Assembly: GCA_023150875.1 (NCBI GenBank)
Contig: JAKLKC010000008.1
Span: 62,001-126,000 of the forward strand
Reading direction: 5' to 3'
Length of the DNA: 64,000 bases
Origin: Myxococcota bacterium
GTDB taxonomy: Bacteria; Myxococcota_A; UBA796; UBA9615; JAKLKC01
This document shows positions 43,446 to 52,436 of the stretch, piece by piece. Within the stretch, counting starts at the first letter, position 1; each line of letters opens with the position of its first letter. The notes beneath the pieces are model-generated. The model was not told the DNA's origin. It saw only the letters and a list, made by a program, of their open reading frames with translations, and searched no databases. Made by a program: the position numbers and the translations under genes.

Positions 43446-43997
43446 CTACCCCCCCTCGACCAGGGCGAACAGATCGGGACGCGGCCCGACGGCTCCCAGC
43501 AGCTCCCTCTCCAGGCGCTCCCGGGTCACCACGAGGTGCCCGGACGCCAGCGCCCGGTAGGGGGGCGGGACGGCGGGGACCACCGCGAGCAGCCGGGGCG
43601 GGCCCGCCCAGGGGCGGACCAGGACCGGATCGGGCCAGGGGGAGGCGTCCACGAGGCCGGCCTCGGCGAGGGAGTCGATGACCGTCCGGGACTCCACGTA
43701 GGCGTGCACGTCCCCCCCCGCCAGCAGCCCCCGGCCCAGCGAGATCCGGGCGGCGGTGTCCAGGGCCAGGATCGCCCTGCCCCGCAGGGCCTCGACCACC
43801 GCCTCGGCCGGCGCGACCAGGCGGCGGACGTCCAGCTTCCCCTGGAGGGTGAACACCGCCGGCACCACCCGGGCCATGCGCTCCCACAGGGGACCCGCCT
43901 GCTCCCGCAGGAGGCGCCGACGCCGCCTCGCCGCCTCCCCCCGCCGCACCTGGGCGAGTCGTGCCTCGGCGGTGAGGGGGGAGCGGACCTCAGGCAC
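43446..43997 (-). CDS. Small protein partner of the adjacent nucleotidyltransferase
   Basis: A 183-residue protein with a basic N-terminal helix (RRGEAARRRRRLLREQAG), a helical middle, and a C-terminal segment (LVVTRERLERELLGAVGPRP) that looks like a small binding domain. No family is recognised with certainty. Its start overlaps the end of the NTase gene by 8 bases. The arrangement suggests a toxin-antitoxin or DNA-repair style pair, but no known antitoxin signature was found. Confidence 0.5.
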   Translation of the reverse strand: MPEVRSPLTAEARLAQVRRGEAARRRRRLLREQAGPLWERMARVVPAVFTLQGKLDVRRLVAPAEAVVEALRGRAILALDTAARISLGRGLLAGGDVHAYVESRTVIDSLAEAGLVDASPWPDPVLVRPWAGPPRLLAVVPAVPPPYRALASGHLVVTRERLERELLGAVGPRPDLFALVEGG

Positions 43998-44712
43998 GCC
44001 GCCCCCGCAGCGCTCGCTCCAACTCCGCGTAGCCGGCCTCCACCCGGGGGGAGACGTCCGCGTAGCCCTCCGCCCCCGAGTCCGCGAACGCGGGATCCCG
44101 CGCGAGGTACAGGAACGCCGCCTGGGCCGAGGCCCGCGCGTCCTCGATCCGCTCCTCGTCGAAGGCGCCGAGGAGGGAGGCCAACGCCGGAGCGAAGCCC
44201 GGATCGCCCCGATGCTCGTCGATCACCAGGAGCGCCTGGATCTTGTCCTTGGCCCCCTTCGAGTCCCGCTCCGTCAGGAGCTTGCTGGCGGCGAACCCCG
44301 CGGGAGAGAGGGTGCGGAAGACGCCGCCGAGGCTCTGAGTGGCCTCTGGGGCGGCAAGGAGCCGGGAGAGGTCGCGGAACTCCAGCACCCGCAAGGGCCC
44401 GGGGGTCGAGACCCGATCGGGGCCCACCCCGTCCGACCGCCCCAGGAGGTCGAAGGCGGTGCCGTCGGAGCCAATGAAGGTGGCGGTCCCGGGGGGATGG
44501 GACCAGCCCAGGGCCGCGAGCGCCCGGACGATCTCGCCGCCCCGGTCCTCCACGACCCGCGTGGGGACCGCGACGTCGACGTCCTCGGTCAGGGCGGGCA
44601 CCCGCGTGGGGAACCCGAAGAGGGCCGAAGAGCCCACCAGGAGGGCGTCGGTCCCGATGGGCGTCTGCCCCAGGGCGGCCAGCACCCGCATCGCGGCGTC
44701 GCGGTCTGTCAC
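43990..44712 (-). CDS. Nucleotidyltransferase-fold protein
   Basis: A 240-residue protein with the minimal nucleotidyltransferase motif: GSSALFG, then TEDVDVAVP (the GS...DxD pattern). Helical C-terminal residues follow. This resembles AbiEii/MNT-type or other small NTases. It starts at GTG 44712 and is divergent from the exoribonuclease gene. It precedes and overlaps the 183-residue gene. The substrate and function are not shown by the sequence. Confidence 0.65.
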   Translation of the reverse strand: MTDRDAAMRVLAALGQTPIGTDALLVGSSALFGFPTRVPALTEDVDVAVPTRVVEDRGGEIVRALAALGWSHPPGTATFIGSDGTAFDLLGRSDGVGPDRVSTPGPLRVLEFRDLSRLLAAPEATQSLGGVFRTLSPAGFAASKLLTERDSKGAKDKIQALLVIDEHRGDPGFAPALASLLGAFDEERIEDARASAQAAFLYLARDPAFADSGAEGYADVSPRVEAGYAELERALRGRRA

Positions 44713-44830
44713 CCGCGGATTCTAGTGGGCCCGCCCGGGGGAGGCCAGGGGAGGCCGCTCGACCTCCCCCCGCGACCGCCGGACGGCGCCGCATTGCGGC
44801 CCGCGGTCCCGGTGGTTACCATCGCGCGCC

Positions 44831-46846
44831 ATGCCAGCCGACGCCCCCGCCCGTTACGAGATCGCCCTGGTGCGCGAGCAAGGCGCCCTCAGTCCCATCG
44901 CCATCACCGGCGGGGAGGGGGACCGGGTCCACGCCGTCAGCCGGACCGGCAAGCGGCTCCGCCTGACCCCGGACCGCATCCTGTGGCCCACCGGTCGGAG
45001 CCTGCCCGCCGGGGAGGAGGCGAAGGTGGCCGAGGCGCTGCGCCGGTTCGACGCCGCCCAGGACGCCCGCGCCGCCGAGGTCGACCTCGCCGGGCTCTGG
45101 GAGGTCCTGGCGGGGGAGGTCGCCACCGTCCCCATCGAGGAGCTGGCCCCCCTGTGGCGCCCCGGAGCGGACGCCGAGGAGGCGGGGGTGCTGCTGCGCG
45201 CCGTGGTGAACGACGGCCTGCGCTTCCGCCTCGCGGGGACGGTCATCGAGGTCCGCACCCCCCAGCAGGTCCAGGAGTCCCTGGCCCGCCGGGAGGCGGC
45301 CCAGCGCGAAGAGGCGTTGCGTCGCTCCCTGGTGGACTGGATGCGGGAGGGGGGCCACGAGCCTCCCCCCGAGGGCGCCGCGTCCCACCTGCAGGCGCTG
45401 AAGGACCTCGCCGCCGCGCAGATGATGCCGGGCCACGGCGATCCCGGCGCCGACCTGATGCAGGACGCGGGCTTCGAGCCCAGCCCCCGGGCCGCCTTCC
45501 AGCTCCTGGTCGACCGGGGGGTGTTCAGCCCCGACGAGAACCTCTACCTGCACCGCTACGGACTGCTCCGCCCCGTCCCCCGGGCCGCCCGGGAGCAGGC
45601 CGACGCGGTCCCCCCGCTCCCCTCGCCGTGGCCCGGCGGGCGTCTCGACCTGCGGCACCTGCCCCTCCTGTCCATCGACGACGTCGAGACGACGGAGATC
45701 GACGACGCCCTCAGCGTCGAGGTGCTCCCCGACGGGGGCCATCGCGTGGGGGTCCACATCGCCGACCCCGGCGCGTTCGTCGAGGACGACAGCCCCCTCG
45801 ACCGGGACGCCCACAAGCGGGCCACCACGGTCTACCTGCCCGAGCGGCGGATCCCCATGTTCCCGGACCGGCTCGGCAGCGGTCCCTTCAGCCTGGTGGC
45901 GGGGCAGGACCGCCCGGCGATGTCGTTCCTGCTCACCCTCTCCCCGGAAGGCCGCCTCGCCTCCTTCGATCTCGCCCGGTCCGCCGTGCGGGTGGCCCGC
46001 CGCCTGGACTACGGCGGGGTGGACGACGCCTTCGGCGCGGACCCGGAGCTGGACCTCCTGCGGGAGCTGGCGGACGGCCTGCGGGAGGCCCGCCGCGCCG
46101 CCGGGGCGCTGATGACCCAGCTCCCCGAGGTCTCGGTGAAGGTGGACGCCGAGGGGCGGATCCACCTCAAGCGGTTCCCCTCCCGCTCCCCCTCCCGGGA
46201 GATGGTGGCGGAGTGGATGGTGTGGGCCAACCACGCCGTCGCCCAGTGGGCGTGGCAGAGGCGGGTTCCCATGCCCTACCGGCACCAGGACCCGCCGGAC
46301 CCGCCCATCCCCGCCGACCTGGACCCCACGGACTACGTCCAGGTGCTGCTGAACACCCGAAAGCTGGGCAAGACCGTCGTGGACCGGGTGCCCCGCCGCC
46401 ACTACGGCCTGGGGATCGAGGGGTACGTCCAGGTCACCTCCCCCATCCGCCGCTACCTGGACCTGGCCGCCCAGCGCCAGCTCGCCGCCGCCCTGGAGGG
46501 CCGTCCGCCTCCCCTGGACGACGCCGGGCTTCGGGAGCTGGCCCGACACGTGGAGACCCACACCTCCCGGGCCGCCATCGCCGAGGCCGGCAGCCGGGAG
46601 TACTTCGTGCTCAAGTACCTCGGCGGCCACGCCGGCGCGACCCTGCGCGCCTTCGTCCTGGAGGACCAGGGGGACCGCTACCGCGTCTACTTCCCCGACT
46701 ACGCCCTCCGCGTCCCCTACCGCGCCCGTCGGCGCCTTTCGGTCGGAGACGAGATCTGGCTGCGGGTCGAGGGCAGCGAGCCCCGGGCCGGCCGCCTCCG
46801 CCTCAAGGAGGTCGACCGGCCCACGGACCCCGAACCGGCGCCCTGA
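44831..46846 (+). CDS. RNase II/R-family 3'-5' exoribonuclease
   Basis: A 671-residue RNB-family enzyme. The RNB catalytic block (DVETTEIDDALSVE, then VGVHIADPGAFV) carries the metal-binding aspartates; YLPERRIPMFP and VTSPIRRYLDL are further family signatures. The C-terminus has an S1-like region (YRVYFPDYALRVP). The N-terminal 250 residues are unlike the usual cold-shock domains. It degrades single-stranded RNA in the cytoplasm. Confidence 0.93.
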   Translation: MPADAPARYEIALVREQGALSPIAITGGEGDRVHAVSRTGKRLRLTPDRILWPTGRSLPAGEEAKVAEALRRFDAAQDARAAEVDLAGLWEVLAGEVATVPIEELAPLWRPGADAEEAGVLLRAVVNDGLRFRLAGTVIEVRTPQQVQESLARREAAQREEALRRSLVDWMREGGHEPPPEGAASHLQALKDLAAAQMMPGHGDPGADLMQDAGFEPSPRAAFQLLVDRGVFSPDENLYLHRYGLLRPVPRAAREQADAVPPLPSPWPGGRLDLRHLPLLSIDDVETTEIDDALSVEVLPDGGHRVGVHIADPGAFVEDDSPLDRDAHKRATTVYLPERRIPMFPDRLGSGPFSLVAGQDRPAMSFLLTLSPEGRLASFDLARSAVRVARRLDYGGVDDAFGADPELDLLRELADGLREARRAAGALMTQLPEVSVKVDAEGRIHLKRFPSRSPSREMVAEWMVWANHAVAQWAWQRRVPMPYRHQDPPDPPIPADLDPTDYVQVLLNTRKLGKTVVDRVPRRHYGLGIEGYVQVTSPIRRYLDLAAQRQLAAALEGRPPPLDDAGLRELARHVETHTSRAAIAEAGSREYFVLKYLGGHAGATLRAFVLEDQGDRYRVYFPDYALRVPYRARRRLSVGDEIWLRVEGSEPRAGRLRLKEVDRPTDPEPAP

Positions 46847-46859
46847 CCGGGAGGCGCGC

Positions 46860-49034
46860 TCAGGTCCCCTGGACGATGAGCAGCACCGTCTGGGAGGCGA
46901 CGGCGGTGCCGCCCGCCAGCAGCCGCGCGGTGAGGACGAAGACCTGGTCCTCGTTGGAGGCGGGCGCGGCCGCGGCGGAGAGGGTGAAGTCGGTCTCCAC
47001 GGTCGCCCCGGCGGGCACGGCGGCATGGACCTCGGGGTCGATGAGGGAGATCAGGCCGAAGGCGTCGCCGGCCACCTCGGCGGTCACGTCCACGGTGGCG
47101 TATCCGGGGTCGAGGGCCAGCAGCGCCTCCATGAGCGCCGCCACGGCGGCGAGGCCCGTGCCCTCGATGACCAGCGGATCGTCGATGCCGTCGCCGTCCA
47201 GGTCAGCCACCGCGCCGGTGGCGAGGGCCACCCCCTCCGCCACCGCGGCGAAGGCCCCTCCGTAGCCGACGTCCACGCCCACGACCTTCGCCCCGACGGC
47301 GGCGGCCGCCGCCAGGGCGTCGGAGGAGGAGGCGGGCTCGGAGCAGGCGGGGGGGACGTCGTCCCCGGCGTCGGAGTCCCGGGGCTCGGCGTCGCTCACC
47401 CAGACCACCACCGGCACCCGGTCGGCCCGAAGTCCCACCCCACCCCCGGCCCCCGTGCCGGGCACCGCGGGATCGTGGACGCCCGCCGCCGTCCCCCCGA
47501 AGGCATCGGAGGCGTCGGCCAGGAAGGGCGGGACGTCGTCGGCGGCGTCCAGGCTCCCGTCGCAGTCCAGGTCGTACCCCCGCCCCGCCAGCGCCTGGTA
47601 GAGCCCCTCGAAGCCGGCCTCGGGCCCGTCGGCGCCTCCGCCCGCGGCGAGGTCGTACAGGGCATCCCCGACGAGCGCGACGTCGGTGGTCATCTGCTGG
47701 CGGAGCTCGAAGGGCCGGTCCCCCGCGGAGCCCATGGACATGTAGTGGTAGTCCCGGAACGACGCCACGGAGAATGCCATGTCCGGCGCGTCGGCGAGCA
47801 GCGTCGACGCCATGACACCGAAGCCGGTGGCGAGGGAGTCGATCCCCGCCCCCATGGAGCACGTCGTGTCGACCAGGAAGAGGACGTCGGCGGGAGTCGC
47901 GTCCGCTCGGGTGTACGAGAGCGAGAACCCCGCCTCGTCCCCCGTGGCGAGGTCGTAGTAGAGGATCGCGGCGTCGGGGGCGCTGCCCGCGTCCGCGGGA
48001 TCGGATCCCGCCTCCAGCTCCGCCAGGTCCGTGTACCCGTCGCCGTCGGCGTCGCGGGCGGTCCGCCCCGGATCGACGCCGTCCGCCACGCCGTCGTCGT
48101 CGGAGTCCAGGTCCAGGAAGTCGGGGACGGCGTCCCCGTCCGTGTCCACGTCCCCCTCGGTGGCGTCGCCCCAGCCGTCCTCGTCGGAGTCGAAGTCCAC
48201 GTAGTTCGCGTCCCCGTCGCCGTCGGCGTCGGCGGCCCCCTCCGTGGCGTCGGGGATCCCGTCGCCGTCGGAATCGAAGTCCTCGAAGTTCCCGAAACCG
48301 TCGCCATCGACGTCGAAGACCCGCTCCACCTCGTCGGGGATCCCGTCCCCGTCGGAGTCCATGTCCAGGTAGTTCCTCACACCGTCGCCGTCGACGTCGG
48401 CGGAGCCCTCGGCGGCATCGGCGAGGCCGTCCCCGTCGGACTCCAGGTCCTGGAAGTCGGGGGTGCCGTCGCCGTCGCTGTCCACGGGCGGAGTCCACAT
48501 GTCCCCGTCGCCGGCCTCGATGGAGTCGGAGATGCCGTCGCCGTCGGAGTCCAGGTCCAGGAAGTCCTGTACCCCGTCCCAGTCCGTGTCCCCCTCCCCC
48601 TCGTCCACGTCCGTGATCCCGTCGCCGTCGGAGTCGTCGGGCCACGGCTCGGTCGTATCGTCGTCGCCGGTCGTGTCGTCGTCGCCGGTCGTGTCGTCGT
48701 CGCCGGTCGTGTCGTCGTCGCCAGTCGTGTCGTCGTCGGCGGCGGTGTCGTCGTCGGCGGAGTCGTCGTCGGCGGTGTCGTCGTCCGCGGTCGTGTCGTC
48801 GTCGGCGGTGTCGTCGTCCGCGGTCGTGTCGTCGTCGGCGGTGTCGTCGTCGGCCGTCGTGTCGTCGTCGGCGGTGTCGTCGTCGGCCGTCGTGTCGTCG
48901 TCGGTGACGTCGTCGTCCGCCGCGTCGTCGTCCCCGGTCGCGTCGTCGTCGTCCGGGTCCTCGCCGGAGGGCTGGCACGCGGGCAGCAGGAGCGCGAGGA
49001 AGATCGGGAGGGCGCGGTGGATGGACGCTCGCAT
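46860..49034 (-). CDS. Lipoprotein with Asp/Thr linker, thrombospondin type 3 repeats and a vWA domain
   Basis: A 724-residue exported lipoprotein. The ATG at 49034 gives a signal peptide with a lipobox (LLLPAC). Next comes an acidic low-complexity linker of about 110 residues (repeats of DDDTTADDDT and DDDTTGDD). Then a run of DSDGDGI/DVDGDG-type calcium-binding thrombospondin type 3 repeats fills about residues 135-350. The C-terminal half is a vWA domain whose MIDAS reads VDTTCS rather than the usual DxSxS, with WVSDAEP. It probably sits on the outer membrane as a calcium-stabilised adhesive or matrix protein. The linker looks like a codon-level expansion. Confidence 0.9.
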   Translation of the reverse strand: MRASIHRALPIFLALLLPACQPSGEDPDDDDATGDDDAADDDVTDDDTTADDDTADDDTTADDDTADDDTTADDDTADDDTTADDDTADDDSADDDTAADDDTTGDDDTTGDDDTTGDDDTTGDDDTTEPWPDDSDGDGITDVDEGEGDTDWDGVQDFLDLDSDGDGISDSIEAGDGDMWTPPVDSDGDGTPDFQDLESDGDGLADAAEGSADVDGDGVRNYLDMDSDGDGIPDEVERVFDVDGDGFGNFEDFDSDGDGIPDATEGAADADGDGDANYVDFDSDEDGWGDATEGDVDTDGDAVPDFLDLDSDDDGVADGVDPGRTARDADGDGYTDLAELEAGSDPADAGSAPDAAILYYDLATGDEAGFSLSYTRADATPADVLFLVDTTCSMGAGIDSLATGFGVMASTLLADAPDMAFSVASFRDYHYMSMGSAGDRPFELRQQMTTDVALVGDALYDLAAGGGADGPEAGFEGLYQALAGRGYDLDCDGSLDAADDVPPFLADASDAFGGTAAGVHDPAVPGTGAGGGVGLRADRVPVVVWVSDAEPRDSDAGDDVPPACSEPASSSDALAAAAAVGAKVVGVDVGYGGAFAAVAEGVALATGAVADLDGDGIDDPLVIEGTGLAAVAALMEALLALDPGYATVDVTAEVAGDAFGLISLIDPEVHAAVPAGATVETDFTLSAAAAPASNEDQVFVLTARLLAGGTAVASQTVLLIVQGT
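48650..48955 (-). repeat. Low-complexity acidic codon repeat inside the vWA lipoprotein gene
   Basis: On the minus strand, GACGAC-containing units of 12-24 bases are repeated many times with small changes, encoding the DDD(T/A/S)(T/A)-type linker. Copy number is probably variable and prone to slippage. Confidence 0.85.
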
Positions 49035-49206
49035 GGGCGACCTCGTGGCGTGACCGGTCGGGGCGCCTCGCGGAGCGCGCTCCCCCGGCCACGCCGCTCG
49101 GGACGGGGTACCCCGGTAGGGTGCCCCAGCGCGAAGCACCTTTCAAGCGCGCCCCCGCATCCGTTCCCCGGCGCGCGCCCGTCCCGCCCGGCGCGATCCG
49201 CGCGCG

Positions 49207-49905
49207 TCAGCCCCCGTCCCCCGACTCCCCGAGCACCCGCTGGAACCAGGCCGCCATGCTGGCGAAGTCACCGAGTCCCGGCATGTCGGCGTTGCAGCGG
49301 TACAGGATCGCCAGGAACGAGAAGACCGCCAGGTCCGCCGCGGTGCGCTCGTCGCCCAGCAGGTAGAGGTGCACGGCGGGGCCCTCCGCAAGGCCCTCGG
49401 TCCCGCGGTACCACTCCGCGACCGCCTCGTCGGGGGTCCTGCCCTTCATCAGGGGCGCGACCTGCCGGCGAAGCATCCGCTCGGCGCCGAGGCGCCAACC
49501 GATCCTCTCCACGGCGCCGAGGGGGGCGGCGTTCGCCGTGCTCTCCAGGAACCGCGCCAGGGCCCGGGGCTCCCGCAGGAGCTGCCCCCACATCATCGGC
49601 GGGCCATGCTCGTCCGCCCAGCTCTCGACCTCCTCCACCCGCACCCGCGCGGCCCGGTCCTCGGGGTAGAGCCGGCTCCCCGGAGCGATCTCGTCGAGCC
49701 GCCTGAGGATCCTCCCGGTCCCCTCCACCACCTCGCCGTCCACTGTCAGCACCGGCACCGCCCGGGTCCGGGCGAACGCGATCTCGGCCCGCCGCACCGG
49801 ATGCACCTCGACGGCCCGGTACGGCAACTCCTTCCAGCGCAGCGCCGCGTCGACCCGGGCGCAGAAGGGGCTCATCAGGAAGCGATAGTGGACGATCTCC
49901 GGCAC
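49207..49905 (-). CDS. Glutathione S-transferase-family protein
   Basis: A 232-residue GST-like protein. The N-terminal thioredoxin fold carries the SPFCARVDAAL motif, with the Cys at the position of the reactive residue. VPVLTVDG and the usual cis-Pro (AVPVLTV) follow, then a helical C-terminal domain. The GTG at 49905 starts with PEIVHYRFLMSPF. It is divergent from the FMN-reductase gene, with 167 bases between the starts. Confidence 0.8.
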   Translation of the reverse strand: MPEIVHYRFLMSPFCARVDAALRWKELPYRAVEVHPVRRAEIAFARTRAVPVLTVDGEVVEGTGRILRRLDEIAPGSRLYPEDRAARVRVEEVESWADEHGPPMMWGQLLREPRALARFLESTANAAPLGAVERIGWRLGAERMLRRQVAPLMKGRTPDEAVAEWYRGTEGLAEGPAVHLYLLGDERTAADLAVFSFLAILYRCNADMPGLGDFASMAAWFQRVLGESGDGG

Positions 49906-50072
49906 CCGTCACCCCCGCCGGCCCCGGGACCCGCACCGGCGCCCGGGAGCGTACACCATCGCCGCACCCGTGCCAGGGCGGCCCCCCTGAGCGTCCCCCG
50001 GTGTCGGGCTATCGTGGACGTGCGCGGGCGCCATGCCTGGAGATCCCCGGGTGCCCCGTGGGAGGACTGGAC

Positions 50073-50627
50073 GTGAAGATCCTCGCCTTCGCCGCTTCCC
50101 TCCGGCGCGACTCCCTCAACCGACGCCTGCTGGACCTCGCCGTCGGGATCGCCCGGGACGGAGGCGCCGTCGTGGACGTCGCCCACTTCCGGGAGTTCGA
50201 CATGCCCCTCTACGACGAGGACGTGAAGGACGTCGCGTTCCCCCCCGGGGCCGACGAGATGCGCCGCCGGGTCGAGGCCGCCGACGGCCTGATGATCGCC
50301 TCGCCGGAGTACAACTACTCCGTGCCCGGGACGCTCAAGAACGCCGTGGACTGGCTGAGTCGCTATCGCCCGCGGCAGCCCTTCGCCGGCAAGACCGGCG
50401 TGCTGCTGTCGGCCTCCCCTTCCGCCGTGGGCGGGATCCGGGGCCTCTGGGCCCTGCGGGTCCCCCTGGAGGGCCTGAGCGTGACCCTCCACCCGGACAT
50501 GTTCGCCCTCGCCCTGGCGGACCGCGCGTTCGGGGAGGACGGGCGCCTCGCCGACGCCTCTCTCCAGTCCCGCCTGGAGCGGCTGGTCGCGAACTACCTC
50601 CGCATGGGCGAGAGGCTCCGGGGGTGA
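50073..50627 (+). CDS. NAD(P)H-dependent FMN reductase
   Basis: A 184-residue flavodoxin-fold protein with FAASLRRDSLNRRL at the N-terminus (phosphate-binding loop) and SPEYNYSVPGTLKNAVDWL, the family signature. GTG 50073 has GGAGGA 6 bases upstream and is chosen over an upstream frame. It reduces FMN or quinones and azo compounds with NAD(P)H; the substrate is unknown. Confidence 0.92.
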   Translation: MKILAFAASLRRDSLNRRLLDLAVGIARDGGAVVDVAHFREFDMPLYDEDVKDVAFPPGADEMRRRVEAADGLMIASPEYNYSVPGTLKNAVDWLSRYRPRQPFAGKTGVLLSASPSAVGGIRGLWALRVPLEGLSVTLHPDMFALALADRAFGEDGRLADASLQSRLERLVANYLRMGERLRG

Positions 50628-50634
50628 CCGGGGC

Positions 50635-51456
50635 TCACCCCATCCCCCCCGCGAGCATCCAGACCCCCGCCGCCACGCCGATCCCCGCCACCGCCCGCCG
50701 GACCGCCGGCTGGGACACCCGCTGCGCCATCCGCGCCCCGGCGTAGCCGCCGACGACCGACGCCACCGACATGGTCAAGGCCACCGGCCAGTCCACGATC
50801 CCGCTGGCGGCGAAGGTAGCGGTGGCGACCGCGTTCATGCACAGCCCACCCCAGTTCTTGAGGCCGTTCATCCGGTGGATGTGGGTCTGCCCCATCAGCC
50901 CCAGGATGGCGAGCATCAGGATCCCTACGCCCGCGCCGAAGAACCCGCCGTACACCCCCACCAGGAGCTGGGCGGCCAGGTAGCGCACCGGCGGTGCCGC
51001 GGCGGGATCGGCCGCGCCCTTCCGGGGCCCCTCCCCGCTCCGGGACCGGATCCACCTCGTCACGGGACCCTGGAGGGCGAACAGTCCCGTCGCCCCCAGG
51101 ACCAGCCAGGGGGCGGCGTCGGCGAACCGCTCCCCCCCCGCGGCCAGCAGCAGCAGGGCGCCCGCGAGCCCGCCCACCAGGCTGGGCGCGGCGAACCCCA
51201 CCACCCAGCGCCGGGCCCCGACGAGGGCCTCCCGGTAGCCCCAGAAGCTCGCCACCGCCCCCGGCCACAGCGCGACCGTGCTGGTGGCGTTGGCGACCAG
51301 GGGCGGGATCCCCAGGGCGATCAGGGCCGGGAAGGTCAGCAGCGTCCCGCCTCCGGCGATGGAGTTCATCGCCCCCCCTCCCGCCGCCGCCAGGGCGACC
51401 CCGGCGAGGCGGAACACGGTTCCAGCGTCGAGGGCCGCGGTCGGCAAGGCGCTCAC
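50635..51456 (-). CDS. TauE/SafE-family membrane transporter
   Basis: A 273-residue protein with about eight transmembrane helices and the TauE/SafE signatures NSIAGGGTLLTFPAL near the N-terminus and GGFFGAGVGILMLAIL in the second half. It probably exports an organic or sulfur anion such as sulfite or sulfoacetate. The GTG at 51456 overlaps the Sua5 stop (GTGA), an unusual coupling of transporter and tRNA-modification genes. Confidence 0.9.
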   Translation of the reverse strand: MSALPTAALDAGTVFRLAGVALAAAGGGAMNSIAGGGTLLTFPALIALGIPPLVANATSTVALWPGAVASFWGYREALVGARRWVVGFAAPSLVGGLAGALLLLAAGGERFADAAPWLVLGATGLFALQGPVTRWIRSRSGEGPRKGAADPAAAPPVRYLAAQLLVGVYGGFFGAGVGILMLAILGLMGQTHIHRMNGLKNWGGLCMNAVATATFAASGIVDWPVALTMSVASVVGGYAGARMAQRVSQPAVRRAVAGIGVAAGVWMLAGGMG

Positions 51457-52436
51457 CCCTCCCGCGGGGCCGCGGCGCGGCGCAGGCGGTCGAGGATCGC
51501 CCTGCCCAGCCCCTCCCCGGGGATGGGGACGACGGCGATGGTGTGGGCGCCGGTGGCGTCCAGCTCCCTCAGGTGCGCGAAGAGGTGGGCCGCCGCCTCC
51601 CGGAGGTCCCCGGCGGGGCTGAGGTTCCGCACCCGCGGCCCCTCCCGGGGATCGGGGCCGAAGGTCAGCAGGGCCTCGCCCTCCCCCACCTCGCCCGCGT
51701 CGAGGCGGACCCGGGCCCGGGGGGCGTAGTGGCTGCCGATCTGGCCGGGGGAGCGGGGACGGGAGGGATCCGGGCCTCCCCGGTCGACGGGGCCGATCCG
51801 CTCCTCGAGGGCCTCCACCACCACCGCCCCCGGGCGCAGCAGGACCGGACGGGACGACGTCAGGTCGAGGACGGTGCTCTCCAGGCCCACCTCGCAGCCT
51901 CCCCCCTCCAGCACCAGGGGCACCCGGCCCCCGAGGTCGTCGAGGACGTGCCGGGCGGTGGTGGGGCTCACCCGCCCCGACCGGTTGGCGCTGGGGGCGG
52001 CGACGGGGCGGCCGGCGGCGGCGAGGAGGCGCCGGGCGACGGTGTGGCGGGGCACCCGGACCCCGACGGTCTCCAGTCCGGCGCAGACCAGGTCCGAGAT
52101 CCCCGCGTCGGGCCGGCGGGGAAGCACCAGCGTCAGCGGGCCGGGCCAGAAGGCCGCGGCGAGCTCCCGGGCCCGCCCGTCGAAGGACGCCACCCGCTCG
52201 GCGGCAGCGGCGTCGGGGACGTGCACGATGAGGGGGTTGAAGGACGGCCTCCCCTTGGCGGCGTAGATCCCCGCCACCGCCACCCCGTCGGTCGCGTCCG
52301 CCCCCAGGCCGTAGACCGTCTCGGTGGGGAAGGCGACCAGGAGCCCCGCCCGGAGCGCCGCCGCGGCCCGCCGGATCCCGTCCTCGTCGGGTTCCAGCAC
52401 CTCGGTCCTGCCCTGGGCGGCGTCTCGGTCGGTCAT
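51453..52436 (-). CDS. L-threonylcarbamoyladenylate synthase (Sua5/YciO/YrdC family)
   Basis: A 327-residue two-domain Sua5 protein. The YrdC domain has FPTETVYGLGADA, AKGRPSFNPLIVHV and PSANRSGRVSPT, the nucleotide and Thr-binding motifs. The C-terminal Sua5 domain (residues about 200-327) follows SHYAPRARV. It makes threonylcarbamoyl-AMP for the t6A37 modification of ANN-decoding tRNAs. The TauE-like gene is translationally coupled downstream. Confidence 0.93.
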   Translation of the reverse strand: MTDRDAAQGRTEVLEPDEDGIRRAAAALRAGLLVAFPTETVYGLGADATDGVAVAGIYAAKGRPSFNPLIVHVPDAAAAERVASFDGRARELAAAFWPGPLTLVLPRRPDAGISDLVCAGLETVGVRVPRHTVARRLLAAAGRPVAAPSANRSGRVSPTTARHVLDDLGGRVPLVLEGGGCEVGLESTVLDLTSSRPVLLRPGAVVVEALEERIGPVDRGGPDPSRPRSPGQIGSHYAPRARVRLDAGEVGEGEALLTFGPDPREGPRVRNLSPAGDLREAAAHLFAHLRELDATGAHTIAVVPIPGEGLGRAILDRLRRAAAPREG

